DNA of 64,000 nt from Cristatella mucedo (taxonomy: Eukaryota > Bryozoa > Phylactolaemata > Cristatellidae): assembly GCA_009760855.2 (NCBI GenBank), contig WPIO01000144.1:721501-785500 (forward strand), given 5' to 3'. Within the stretch, counting starts at the first letter, position 1. The number at the start of each line of letters is the position of its first letter. Of the stretch, positions 38,258 to 48,434 are shown piece after piece. The notes below the pieces were generated by a model. It did not search any database, had not been told where the DNA came from, and was given only the letters and a program-made list of their open reading frames with translations. Position numbers and translations under genes: made by a program.

Positions 38258-39893
38258 ATGTTTGCCAAGCACAATCTAGGATTTAACTTCTATGCCGATG
38301 ACACTCAGTTGTATATTCGCTTTAATACCTCCCAATTATCATGCACGTCGAAGTCCCTTCCCTTGCTGCATGTATTGATGCTATGCATTGAATGTCAATC
38401 CCTTGCAGCATTGATGACATCCGCACATGGATGTCAGCAAACCTTCTCAACTTTGATATTAATAACTATGATATTAATGATGATAAAAACGAATTTCATA
38501 GTTCTAAGAAGGCTAGTGTGACTCAATAATCAGAAAGGCTAATCGCCAAGATGAGCTCTACCCCTGCATATCTCCTGTTGAATCTGCACGAAATCTAGGC
38601 GTCGTGTTCCAAAGTGACCTTCATTAGATGACGCCACCACCTCCAAAGTCAAGTCTGCCTTGTTTCAGCCACGTAATATTGCTAGAATTTTTGTTTTTGG
38701 GATTGGGACTCCACATCTTAATTGATCCGCGAATTTTGACACCTCGTCTTGGCTTTTAGTAATAATATTAATAATTCACTTGATTAAGCGCCCTCAGAGA
38801 ACTTAATCTCTCTCTAGGCGCTTTACATTTGCTGTAAAGTGAAATGCAATTGAATGGTAAGTAAAATCATGCTTAAAAAACAAACGAAATGAATAATATG
38901 GTTAGGGGTGACATGCACAGGGTCAGCATGCAAATGTGGTTAGTGGCAGCATGCACAGTGTCAGCACGCATAAGCACATCAAGGACGAATCACAGGGACC
39001 CACTAAATGCTCTCCCAAATAGGTGTGTTTTTAGGTTCCTTTTAAATGTGGTCAGGTCAGGGGATGTTCTGACGCAGGTCGGGAGGGAGTTCCAGGCTTT
39101 GGGAGCATATGAACTAAATGCACGGTCTCCAAAGGATTTAAGGTTTGTATGGGGTATTTCTAGACTGTTGGATTCCGAAAAGTGGGTGGTACGATGCTTG
39201 GCCTGATGGAGTAGTATATCTGACGACTTTTGTAACTCACTGCTTGCTGACCTACCAGCAGGTGTAACCAGGCTTACAACTGGTGCAAAACTCTGCTGCT
39301 AGGCTTGTCTGTCGTGAGTGTACCAGTTACCACATCACACTGGTCGTCGCCGATCTGCACTGGCTCCCAGTCAAATAATGCATTGATTTCAAGGTTGTGT
39401 CACTCACTTTTAGGTCCTTTCATCCTTTGGCTCCAGCCTACCTATCAGATCTACTTTCCACAGACTATGCATCGTACAGCCTGCTTTTTGGAATCTAACT
39501 GTATACCTACAAACCTCAAATCCTGTGTAGACCGTGCATTTAGTTCGCATGATCCCAAAACCTGTAACTCACTCCCGACTTGGGTCATCACTTGGGCACA
39601 TTAAAAAAAAATTAAAAGTGCAACTATTTACGACAACATTTAGTGGGTCCCTGTGATTTGTCCTTTGTGGGCTTATGTGTGCTGACACTGTGCATGCTGC
39701 CACTAACCACACTTGCAGACTGACCCTTTGGGTGTCACCCCTAACCATGTTATTCTTGTTGATTACCGGGCGTGCTACCACTAAACCTTCGGTCGTGCTC
39801 CCTTTACAACACTTGTAAAACGCCTAGAAAGAGATCGTTCTATCTTCGGAAGTTTTATCAAATGCATCATCACTTTTTAAATTATTATTATTA
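38258..39893 (+). mobile_element. LINE1 inserted in LINE2, itself interrupted
   Basis: Plus orientation. It starts inside RT ([17 protein letters not shown]), runs to the DFCN region, is interrupted at 38757-39221 by an opposite LINE1, then continues from GTAACTCACTGCTTGCTGAC through the 3' UTR and stem-loop to an ATTATTATTATA tail. Frameshifts make it inactive. Confidence 0.85.
38757..39221 (-). mobile_element. LINE1 nested inside LINE1
   Basis: Minus orientation with AATAATATTAATAATT tail and stem-loop; 5' truncated. CTTTT lies at both borders (before 38757 and after 39221), a probable short target duplication. It is close to the young consensus and clearly younger than its host element. 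Confidence 0.85.
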
Positions 39894-39896
39894 TAA

Positions 39897-39995
39897 GTCC
39901 TTGCATAGCAATTGTGAAAGTGAGTTCACAGTCTATGACTTATACGTCAAGATTTTTTGGAGCTAACGGTCTTAAAGCGATGCTCCTTCCAATAA
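39897..39995 (-). mobile_element. LINE2, right half of the split copy
   Basis: TTGCATAGCAATTGTGAAAG and AGTTCACAGTCTATGAC match TTGCATAAGAATTGTGGAAG / AGTTCCACAGTCTAGGAC at 53465-53505, and CTAACGGTCTTAAAGC matches slightly further on. It thus continues the piece ending at 38257. Confidence 0.7.
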
Positions 39996-40355
39996 AGGTG
40001 TATGTCTGCAACTGCATATTGGGTACCAAGTGTCACGTGACACCAAAAGCCAGGGTGAGCACGTAGCGCTTTGGCTGCATGACCGTGTCAGCTGCATGAG
40101 CGAGGCGGGTGCAGATCCGAGTGAGGGAAACCCTAACGAGCAGTCTGCAGATGCATCATTGCCAACTCATCAATTGTCCGTAATGTATGTGAGGCCCTTA
40201 AAGACTGACGCCAGTAGAAAAGTGATTGCAGACTTAAGCGACGGCTTACCGAATTGCAACAACTGCGGCTTAAAGCGAAGTGTGATTTTTCCAAAATTTT
40301 TACTTGCAAGCAGTCCTACCTGTGTAATGGTCACGAATCGCTTACCACTCCAAGC

Positions 40356-40505
40356 TGCACTGGTTTAACCCACTGATTAAGTAGCTCGCTCTGACCCAAG
40401 CTAAGGTGATTGTATATGAGAGGTCGTGAGCTCGAGCCTTGTGGCATACTTGAAGCGCCTCATTGGAGATGAAGTTCAGTTAGGACGCAATACAACATAT
40501 CTATA
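40356..40505 (+). mobile_element. tRNA-derived SINE, family B, copy 2
   Basis: GCACTGGTTTAACCCACTGATTAAG head, box B GGTCGTGAGCTCGAGCC, and the LINE1-like end GAAGCGCCTCATTGGAGATG.AGTTCAG..AGGACGC. More diverged than the copy at 32231. Confidence 0.7.
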
Positions 40506-42354
40506 TAAAGTGGGTAAACTCTGGATATGACGTCAGACTGTGTGCCTAGATCCAGTGATGGGGACGCAGATGATTCCTATACACGGATGTGAACAAGGTC
40601 ATTACGGGGATTTTATTCTCCACCTTTAGGCAGTACCTAATTCACAGAAATCCTTAGACAGCGTACGTTTCAGTTGGAGTGCAGTTATGTTGTCGCACGT
40701 GGAGATCCCTCTCGGCGAAGCTACATACTTTCAACAGCCGATGCAATATAGGGTACACTGAAGTACGAAGCTATTGTTTCACTTAACCAGCACTTCCAAG
40801 TGAACAGCGTTTTCAAACCTAGTCCGCCTCATTTAGCCTCCATTCCAAGAAGCGGAAAGCCGCGGATCCGTGCATAATTATCAATACTTCCGTGTCGGTT
40901 CGCAACACAATTACATGGCTGTCTACGCCATCGTCATCGTGATTCCATACGGAATGGTGAGCCTACTGAAACGTACTCTAACTTGACCGCAATTCAAGAA
41001 TACTGAGACTATCCTCGTGTGACCCTCTCACCTCTTAACAACGAACCCCTGCATCAGCAGAGCCCACGTGGTCCGAGTGGGTGCGGCCGCCGAGCCGACA
41101 TCGGCGGAGGGAGCTAGTCGGGCGTCGTCGGTGACGAAGGCTCATCGCTAGGCAGGCGTGAGCACGCAATCACTTGCCGCCCGCCTGTTCGTAGGGCGGG
41201 AATCCGATGCAGCGAACACTCACGCTTAGCGAGCGCCGCAGAGCTTGTCGTAAGTACCATTAAGCCGACCGCAGCCAACGAGACCATCGAGTGCTGGGCA
41301 CGAATTTCCTAGTAGCTCGGTCTTCCGCAAGGCGGCATCGAGGCTGAGCGGCGCGCGACAGCGACTACTTTAACAGAGCCTGGACACAACTCCTGACTTA
41401 AGTCATGAAGTCGCCTGACTTGAGCACTATCAAAACGAAGTTACGGTCGGAAAAATCCTTTCTCCACTTAAGCTATGCACGGCGTGTTGTGATGACGTAG
41501 TAGTCGGCGGTAGAGGTGAGTAATGGACGGCGCCAAGGTCCGCTCATCCACGCTGCGATTGCTAGATGGCGAAGGCATGTTGCAAAAGGAAACCGTGTTA
41601 AGAATTTTCGTCTAACAGTTAAGCGCCATTCAGCAATTGCAGCACTCTCGGCGGACCTAATTTGTGAGCCTCGCGCGGGCGCAGCCCTAAGCTCACCGCG
41701 ATTCACTGGAGGAGCTGAATATCGCGACTGTGTGAAGCTCAAATAGAGTTCGCGTATCGCGCGGCGAATCAATTCAATTTCACCATGAATCGCATGTGAG
41801 TTCCAGACGAGTGGACAGCGAAAGTATTTGTCGGTGCACAGCTAGCACGAGCTGTAAAATCGATCAAGAGGCATCCGTAAATTTGTACTGTTCTTTTTAG
41901 AGAGCTTGACACGCGCAAAACGCCGAGACATTCTGTGGGGACGCTCTGCAGAAGAGCGCTGTATAGCCCCTAATAATTAGTGTAGCGTCGCCCAGCTGTG
42001 GTGTAGCGGATTTGTAATAGGCCGTAATGGTTGTCCCCTGATCGCTGGTTTTCGCGGCGGTCACGTGATAAACACTGCTGAATATTGGGAGTGCATTTTG
42101 GCGTTGAGATTTGCACACCTGATATCGGCGGCGAAGAAATTCTGATGATTTGGCTGTTGCGTCGTCGGAATAGCCGCAGTAAGTGCTCCGATCCGAGGCC
42201 CGCCGCCGTCGCACTGTAATAGCTTACGTCATCAGCAGGAGGACCTGGTCGCGGTGGAAAGGCTTGTATTGCTACAGTAAACGTTAAGTTCGGACAGAGA
42301 ATAAAAAAGACGGCCGCCTTAGAAGAATAAGAGTGGTAATATACAACATATACT
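40506..42354. other. No gene recognised
   Basis: GC-rich around 41040-41350. ORFs at 41473-42419 occur on both strands and have no motif. Confidence 0.4.
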
Positions 42355-42477
42355 CTCCTGCTACCGACTGCTGCACATCCTTTCCAGCAGTTCTGAGCTG
42401 CTACTTTCATGCTGCTCATTATCTCATCAGGTCTCCCAACTGAGCTATACTACTCACTTGCTCTTCATTGCATGAGG
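42355..42477 (+). mobile_element. LINE2, left half of a split copy
   Basis: CTCTCCTGCTACCGACTGCTG..CATCCTTT and GAGCTGCTACTTTCATGCTG match the LINE2 coding 3' end; the remainder is at 43575-43712 beyond a LINE1. Confidence 0.75.
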
Positions 42478-43574
42478 TAATAATAATAATAATAATGTAC
42501 TTGATAAAGTACCCTCAGAGAACTTAATCTCTTTTAAGGTGCTTTACAATCTCTTTCTAGTCGCTTTACATTTGCTGCAAAACGAAATGCAATTGAATGG
42601 TAAGTAAAATCACGCTTGAAAAACAAACAAAATGAACAATATAGTTAGGGGTGACATGCACAGGGTCAGCATGCAAATGTGGTTAGTAGCAGCATGCACA
42701 GTGTCAGCACGCATAAGCAAATCAAGGACGAATCACAGGGACCCACTAAATGCTGTCCTAAATAGGTGTGTTTTAAGTTCCTTTTAAATGTGGTCGGGTC
42801 AGGGGATGTTCTGACGCAGGTCGGGAGGGAGTTCCAGGCTTTGGGAGCATATGAACTAAATGCACGGTCTCCAAAGGATTTAAGGTTTGTACGAGGTATT
42901 TCTAGACTGTTGGATTCCGAAAAGTGGGTGGTACGATGCTTGGCCTGATGGGGGAGTATGTCGGAGAGATAGGCTGGAGCCATAGAATGAAGGGACCTAA
43001 AAGTGAGCGACAAAACCTTGAAGTCAATCCGTTGCTTGACTGGTAGCCAGTGCAGGTCGGCAAGAAGTGGAGTAATGTGGCAACTGCGACGCTCGCGACA
43101 GACAAGCCTAGCTGCAGAGTTTTGCACCAGCTGCAATCGCCTGATCGCACATGCTGGTAGGCCAGTAAGCAGTGAGTTGCAGAAGTCGAGACGGGACGTC
43201 ACGAATGCATGGACCAACTTAGACGTGGTATCCTTATCTAAACAGGCCCGAATTTTAGCAATGTTATGAAGCTGAAAATAGGCAGATTTGACTGTGGAGC
43301 TGATATGTTCGTCTAACGAGAAGTCGCTTCGGATTATGACACCTTGATTTCGAGCTGATTCAACAGGAAATATGCTGGCAGAGCCAATTTTGAGAGACAG
43401 CCTTTCCAATCTCTTAATCACACTGGGTTTGCCCATAACTAGTAAGTCAGTTTTGTCATCGTTTCGTTTTAGAAAATTTGCTGCCATCCATGTGCGGATG
43501 TCATCAATGCATGCAGCAAGTGAGTTTAGAGAACTTGGAGGTGCTCGAAGGCTGGGAGGGATCAAAGCAAGGTG
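42478..43574 (-). mobile_element. LINE1 inserted in LINE2, with duplicated 3' end
   Basis: Minus orientation, TAATAATAAT tail. The 3' end is unusual: after CTCTTTTAAGGTGCTTTACA the sequence starts again as ATCTCTTTCTAGTCGCTTTAC, a local repeat of the stem-loop 3' part. ORF2 remains open for about 300 codons (frame 42666-43589), though without the RT core; the frame carries the NLGV.. and [11 protein letters not shown] regions. 5' truncation is at GGATCAAAGCAAG. Confidence 0.85.
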
Positions 43575-43712
43575 AAGTCTGTTGGCCACCCAATGTGTAC
43601 CGAGAACTGCTTAGGCTGGGAGTGAGCATTTAAAAACTCTTTTGCATAACAATCACGCCAACTTTGGGGCATTTTAGAGTTACAGACGGGTATACATTAC
43701 GTTAGGCTACTT
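43575..43712 (+). mobile_element. LINE2 3' end, right half
   Basis: GTCTGTTGGCCACCCAATG, GCTTAGGCTGGGAGTGAGC and a terminal TACATTACGTTAG match 26585-26710. Confidence 0.8.
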
Positions 43713-43887
43713 TATCGAGGCTAACGTTGAGCATCACCCGGCGGACGACACCGGCGTAACGTGTATGTCGACACTAGATTAAATTAAAGTAAGTTTGTGA
43801 GTGAATAGTTTGGGCAAGAAGTGTCATGGTCTTCTGAACAATTAGATCCTATTGCTTGGAAAAAGAATTTCTTAGAAATGTGGAATA

Positions 43888-44425
43888 TTGCCCGTCATTC
43901 CTGCAATCGTAGCTTCTATAGCACATGTTGTTGATGCTGTTGGTTTTGGAATTTCGATAGCAGTCACTGTTGCAGGTCTAATAAAAAAAATAATAGATGA
44001 AACAATGTTTACCGTAAAGTCGCCAAAAATGGATACACATGAACAAAGAATGAATGCACTTATTCTTCAAAGTTAGAGGTTAAGGAATTCAATTACTGAT
44101 ATACAGTATATGATAAAATTACTAGACAAAGGAATAGATAAAGATCTAAGTGAGAAAGTGCAAAACGGCTAAGTAAAAAACAGATTAGACAACTTGAATT
44201 AAGGAAAAAAACTTGTTGAAGTGACAGGAGTTTATTATTCGCCAGGACTAAGAGAGACATAAAAAAGTAGAGAGTAGTACAGTTGGTGGAAAGAAGACAT
44301 GTGACTATAACGCCGAGTCAGTGATCTTACTAGCAAATCTGTTTTCTAGAGGAGCAAATCAAGAACAAATATATAATGAAATGATTAAATCAAGAGTTGA
44401 CTTAAAGAAACGCTGTCGTAACTAA
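43888..44425 (+). pseudogene. Viral small hydrophobic protein, broken
   Basis: A frame opens with a hydrophobic stretch (IPAIVASIAHVVDAVGFGIS, then IAVTVAGLI), long enough for one or two membrane segments, followed by a polar part. A stop after LILQS (44076) and later frame changes break it. The last recognisable part, GGKKTCDYNAESV...LKKRC, ends at a TAA at 44423-44425. That stop overlaps the stop of the opposing HNH gene, so the two genes were convergent with shared ends. Just upstream (43822-43880) another frame, EVSWSSEQLDPIAWKKN, looks like the end of a preceding gene. The first codon is TTG, so the true start is unclear. Function unknown; a virion membrane-active protein is one possibility. 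Confidence 0.45.
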
Positions 44426-45367
44426 TAATCTGTGTATCTAACTAGTTTATCGTCTTCTGTTAGACAATATGTGAAATTAGGCCGTGCAAATTCAAGATGC
44501 AATTTTATTGCCATCATATCATAAATCCTTTGGAGACCGTGCATTTAGCTCGTATGCTCCCACAGCCTGGAACTCCCTCCCGACCTGCATCAGAACATCC
44601 CCCGACCTGACCACATTTAAAAGAAACTTAAAAACATACCTATTTAGGACAGCATTTAGTGGTTCCTTGTGATTCGTCCTCGATGTGCTTATGCGTGCTG
44701 ACACTGTTCATGCTGCCACTAACCACATTTGCATGCTGACCCAGTGCATGTAACCCCTAACCATGTTATTCATTTTGTTTGTTTTTCAAGCATGATTTTA
44801 CTTACTATTCTATTGCGTATCACTTTGCAGCAAATGTAAAGCGCCTAGAAAGAGATTAAGTTCTCTGAGGGCGCTTTATCAAGTGCAATATTATTATTAT
44901 TATTAATATCATGAGCAAAGGCTGCTTCTTCTTCATTGTCAAAATAATCAATGTGCTTTTTCTCCATCTTTTCAAATGTGTGCACTTCATTTATTTGATT
45001 TCTTATGATAATCAACACCGATAAAATCAGATGATAGACCTTTTCTTTTTGATTTATTTCTCTTATTTACAGAATGTGTAGTAAGTCTTAAATTAGGTAT
45101 TCTATTATCTAATTTATCCAAATTGATGTGATCAATTTCAAATAATGGCATTTCTTTGTAAATATTAAGCCATACCAAACCATGATCTTGATACATTTTC
45201 CCATCTTTTTGTATCTGCCTATATCTAGTTTGTTTTATATTTCCCGATTCTTCACCAGATATTGCTTTTCCACAATTTGTTTTATTTGTGAATTTGCCGG
45301 TGTGTGCATTTTAATCAAATAATTCCATAAAACATTCAGGCAATGCAGAAACTTCATCTTGATTCAT
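44422..45367 (-). pseudogene. HNH endonuclease with AP2 domain, broken and split by LINE1
   Basis: ATG at 45367. An early in-frame stop follows about 18 codons. Then come the HNH nuclease core FEIDHINLDKLDNRIPNLRL (residues in the frame ending at 44987) and an AP2 start, FIGVDYHKKSNK. The frame meets TGA where AP2 domains normally have Trp. AP2 text resumes in another frame as DYFDNEEEAAFAH, is cut by a LINE1 at 44523-44905, and continues beyond it with MMAIKLHLEFARPNF up to a TAG at 44422. HNH-AP2 proteins are typically mobile homing-type nucleases of phages and protist or giant viruses. The start is 49 bases from that of the divergent PLA2 gene. Confident in domain calls; role in this element is inferred. 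Confidence 0.75.
44523..44905 (+). mobile_element. LINE1 3' end inserted in the viral HNH gene
   Basis: It starts at AAATCCTTTGGAGACCG (ORF2 C-terminus [15 protein letters not shown]), contains the 3' UTR and stem-loop and ends in a TTATTATTATTATTA tail. ATATCAT flanks it at 44516-44522 and 44906-44912, an exact 7-bp target duplication. Nearly identical to the copies at 2370 and 6786, hence recent. Confidence 0.93.
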
Positions 45368-45416
45368 TTCGATACAAGGCTTTTTAAGTCTTTAAATTAA
45401 TTTTAATTTATGTAGA

Positions 45417-46200
45417 ATGAGCTATCAAGAAGCAAAATTAACTTTATCAGATCACAAACTAAAGCAAATACATAATTCTAATGAACTAGTTTCTATAAGA
45501 TTGAAACATTCTGACTTAACAGGTGCTGTTCCAATTTTTCTTACTAGTACTCAACTTATAAAATAGAAAAATGTAGAAGCAATGGTATTGGTTTACAATT
45601 GAATCTTTCTGTTACGCAACTAAAAGCAAATAGAAAAGTTGGTTCGGGTATTGTCGATTTTATAAATAAAATATCCGGTGGTAGAGAATTTCATTTGAAA
45701 CTTCCTAATGGTGTTAAATCTGAAAATGTTCAAATAGCTCATTTAAAAATACAGGAAAAATATTCATATGTCAGGCCAGGAACAAAATTTACTCAGAGAA
45801 TGAATGAAAACAATGTTGGTGTAAATGATTTGGATGCACGTGCCCTCATCAACGATCATACATACAATGAAACAAGTTAATTGCCAGAACAAGAAAGAAC
45901 TAAAATAAGAAATTTATCTGATATGGTTCTTGCAGAATCTGCAGCTAGTATTTCTCTAGACCCACGTCAACCAGATTATGTTTGTAATGACGCGAAAACT
46001 GTCGCAGCATTTATGGCAGCAAAAAGTCGATTAGGACTCGGAATAGGGGGTATGCTTAATGATTGATTTGCTGCTGATATCTTAAAAGACAAAGTAAGTA
46101 ATCCAGCATGTCAAAATAAAATAAAAAAGTTATGCTCGTGGCATAGTAGATAGAGTGTTAGATATTACAAGAAAAAGATGTGAAAAATTAAAAACTAATA
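45417..46200 (+). pseudogene. Viral PLA2-like domain protein, broken
   Basis: ATG at 45417 (MSYQEAKLTLSDHKLKQ). The N-terminal half has two short beta-rich motifs (RLKHSDLTGAVPIFLTSTQL; LNLSVTQLKANRKVGSGI). The second half matches the compact virion phospholipase A2 layout: Y..PGT (calcium loop), then N-LDARALINDHTYN at the catalytic helix, then a basic/acidic helix with MVLAESA. Breaks: TAG near 45563 plus a frame change, TAA at 45878, TGA at 46064. Two key positions are altered: the calcium-loop glycine reads Arg (YVRPG) and the catalytic His of the HD pair reads Asn (ND). Such PLA2 domains help parvovirus and related virions leave endosomes; this copy could not do so. Confidence 0.65.
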
Positions 46201-46246
46201 TAATTTTTGTTTGGTTTCATTGTTATATTATCATTTTTTTATATAT

Positions 46247-46815
46247 CTAATAATCAGCAGGAATGAATTGACCTTGTTCTTTATCAACATTATAAACTTT
46301 AACTTGGTCTAGCTTTAATCTAATATTGAGTCTTTCTTCTGAATAATAAGTATCTTTAGTTACATATCCATCATCAAGAATGCCAGTGATAATAATAATA
46401 ATAATAGAAGTGCACTTGATAAAGCCCCCTCAGATAACTTAATCTCTTTCTAGGTGCTTTACGTTTGCTGCAAAGTGAAAGCAAAGTCATTACCAAGTTT
46501 TTGAATTGCTTCAGCAACTACTGAATTTCATTTGTTTGTTCTTTTGATCAAAGAACATACTTGGCTTAGTTCCAAATGCAATCCTTATCTCATAGTTGAA
46601 CGACTAGACATGTCATAGCCACTGTATTCAAGCTTCATACTTGCTCTATTAGCAATATTTTCTAGCACAGGTCTCATATCTTCTGCAAAGTAGATCCATG
46701 CATTGAATTAAGGTTTAGAATCTTTACTGATTTTCTCTTCAATATGAACACGAGCTGGTCTTCGTTAGGGAATAACAACAGAAGAATTTTCTAGTACTAA
46801 ACATTTTAATATTCA
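46247..46815 (-). pseudogene. Unknown viral gene, broken, downstream of protease
   Basis: Read from about 46815 down to a TAG at 46247. Fragments in changing frames include FNAWIYFAEDMRPVLENIAN, MKLEYSGYDMSS, VVAEAIQKLGNDF and, at the end, LDQVKVYNVDKEQGQFIPAD. Stops and frameshifts separate them, and a LINE1 3' end (46389-46487) splits the last third. It starts about 63 bases after the protease stop on the same strand, so they may have been co-transcribed. I do not recognise the family; a minor structural protein is possible from position only. Confidence 0.4.
46389..46487 (-). mobile_element. LINE1 3' end, about 100 bp, in the viral element
   Basis: GATAATAATAATAATAATAG tail, GCACTTGATAAAGCCCCCTC, CTTTCTAGGTGCTTTACG, then GCAAAGTGAAA. 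Extremely short insertion. AGTGA occurs at both borders but also belongs to the LINE sequence, so the duplication is ambiguous. Confidence 0.85.
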
Positions 46816-46878
46816 TCTATGTACTAGAAAAATAAAATGTTTAAATTAAATTAATAATTCCATTGTCGATCTAAAATC

Positions 46879-47537
46879 TTATTCTTGCATTAGTCTTAGA
46901 AAGATTAAGCATCTTCCTCCGCAATCTGTGTGTATTAGTGTAGCATAAATGTCTGAATGCTTTGCATAACACCAAAATAATTGATTACTTCTGGCATTGG
47001 AGGAGCAGCGAATGAATCAAAGTAAAAACATTTAGATCCTTCTTTTTAAAGTGCTACCCAATGATATATTGCTCTATCTAATTCTCCTGTATTGCAAATA
47101 AGACATTCATTTTGTAATGGTTTTGTTAGTTCATCTCTTGCAAACACACCTCTAAAGTTTTTTATATCTAATTCTTTTATATAATTATTTATTTCTAGAT
47201 CTGTTAATGGTGTTTATTTTGTTTTTTTAAGTTTGACAATTGTCTTTTTTAGTTCTGCAAGTATTTGTTGTTTATCTTCTAATCCCGTTCTTAATATTCT
47301 ACCATGAGAAAGAACACCTTCACCTGATGCACCAGTTTCTAATCTTCTTCCATGAGAAAGAACACCGTCACCTGATGCACCAGTTCCTAATCTTCTACCA
47401 TGAGATAATACCCCTGTTCCTAATCTTCTACCATGAGATAATACACCTTCACCAACTGTAGAAGTTCTTAGTTTTACAAAATTTGACTTCTTACTATTAC
47501 AAATAGTACAAATACCTTTTACCAATCTCTCATTCAT
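46879..47537 (-). pseudogene. Adenain-like maturation protease, broken
   Basis: Starts at ATG 47537 with a CxxC pair (KGICTICNSKKSNF, residues 7-20), then an SHGR-repeat linker. After an in-frame TAA following LKKTK comes TPLTDLEINNYIKELD and FRGVFARDEL. The catalytic His lies in YHWVAL and the acidic region in CFYFDSFAAPPMPEV, as in adenovirus/Polinton cysteine proteases (HWVA...YFDSFG..PP.E). The nucleophile Cys region, DCGGRCLIFLRL, is found after one frameshift, with a TAA at 46879. Length about 219 codons including the repeat linker, close to the 200 of adenains. Such enzymes process capsid precursors. Two breaks make it inactive. The start is adjacent to the divergent ATPase region. Confidence 0.75.
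47286..47453 (-). repeat. 48-bp coding minisatellite in the protease linker
   Basis: Four copies of GVLSHGR followed by RLxTG and mostly ASGx, unit 16 codons (one unit shortened to 11). It forms a Gly/Ser/Arg-rich linker between the CxxC head and the protease domain. Confidence 0.85.
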
Positions 47538-47649
47538 TTTGTGCTATCTACTTCAGCAAACTCGTCATGAATTGTATCAGTTTTTTTCACATTTCAAATA
47601 ATAAATTTCCATATCTATTATAATATAGAAAAATTTCGCAAAGTGTTAG

Positions 47650-48289
47650 AGCTTTTAATTGTGGACAAGATGTAGCTACTGGACATAAAGAACCATTGCC
47701 TAAAGTACCTATTAGAGCATTAGTTCTTGGACCAAGTGAAACAAGGTAAATCACAATTAATAATGAATTCGATATTTTATGGAATGCTCAATTATGAAAC
47801 AGGTACAATCATTGCTTCAAGTCTATATCAAAAGTTATACCGTGGTCTTATGTCAATGAGTAATTAAATCCTGCTTATGTTTGGGTTAATGGAATTAAAA
47901 ATATGCCTGAAGTTGATTCTTATAGGAATTGTAAGAATGTTGCTGTATTAGATGATTCAATGACAGAAGATCAATCTAAGATATTGGATTATTTTACTAG
48001 AGGTAGACATAAAGGATTGCCTATATTCAATCTTGCTCAAGGATTTACTAATATTTCTAGAAAAGAAATAAGAAACATTATAAATATGATTATAATCTTT
48101 AAACAAAATAGTACTGATATAGAACACATTCGTGAATCATATGTGGGGGATATAGATAAGAAAGTGTTTAAAGATTGGGTTAATATTTGTACTTGAACTA
48201 GATTTGGATATTATGGTATTGGCTAAACTAAAACAGAATCAGAAGGGAGACTTTTGAGTGTTGATAGTACAGGTAAACAATAAATAACT
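47650..48289 (+). pseudogene. FtsK/HerA-type (A32-like) packaging ATPase, broken
   Basis: Recognisable from PLPKVPIRALVLGPSET (about 47690-47745), the start of a P-loop, where one extra base shifts the frame inside the Walker A motif. A second frame change follows near 47870. From 47903 the frame is open for 97 codons with Walker B in NVAVLDDSMTEDQ, then YFTRGRHKGLPIFNLAQ (a sensor-like segment typical of Polinton/virophage ATPases). TGA at 48194 and TAA at 48222 interrupt the C-terminus. The family pumps genome DNA into capsids. The exact start is not determinable; protease and ATPase genes are divergent. Confidence 0.75.
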
Positions 48290-48308
48290 TTTTAATTGTA
48301 TATAGGAA

Positions 48309-48434
48309 ATGATTAATAGAGAAATTTACGCAAGTAAAAACAAACCTTACAAAGGAAGTGTTCAAGATCCTTGCAATATGCAAATAAGTAAACATAATTT
48401 TGCCATAATGAAATCTAATGTACCAAAAAGATAG
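48309..48434 (+). pseudogene. Small viral-like ORF, unknown
   Basis: ATG at 48309 opens MINREIYASKNKPYKGS and runs 41 codons to TAG, then continues in frame as RIKEAKYMLIEQS before another stop (about 48476). It has the AT-rich composition of the block. It may be the beginning of a longer gene cut off by the element's right boundary at about 48485. Confidence 0.3.

Noticed and set aside
44970-48300. TGA codons at Trp-like positions suggesting a variant genetic code
   Set aside because: TAA and TAG stops and frameshifts occur in the same genes, so ordinary decay explains them.
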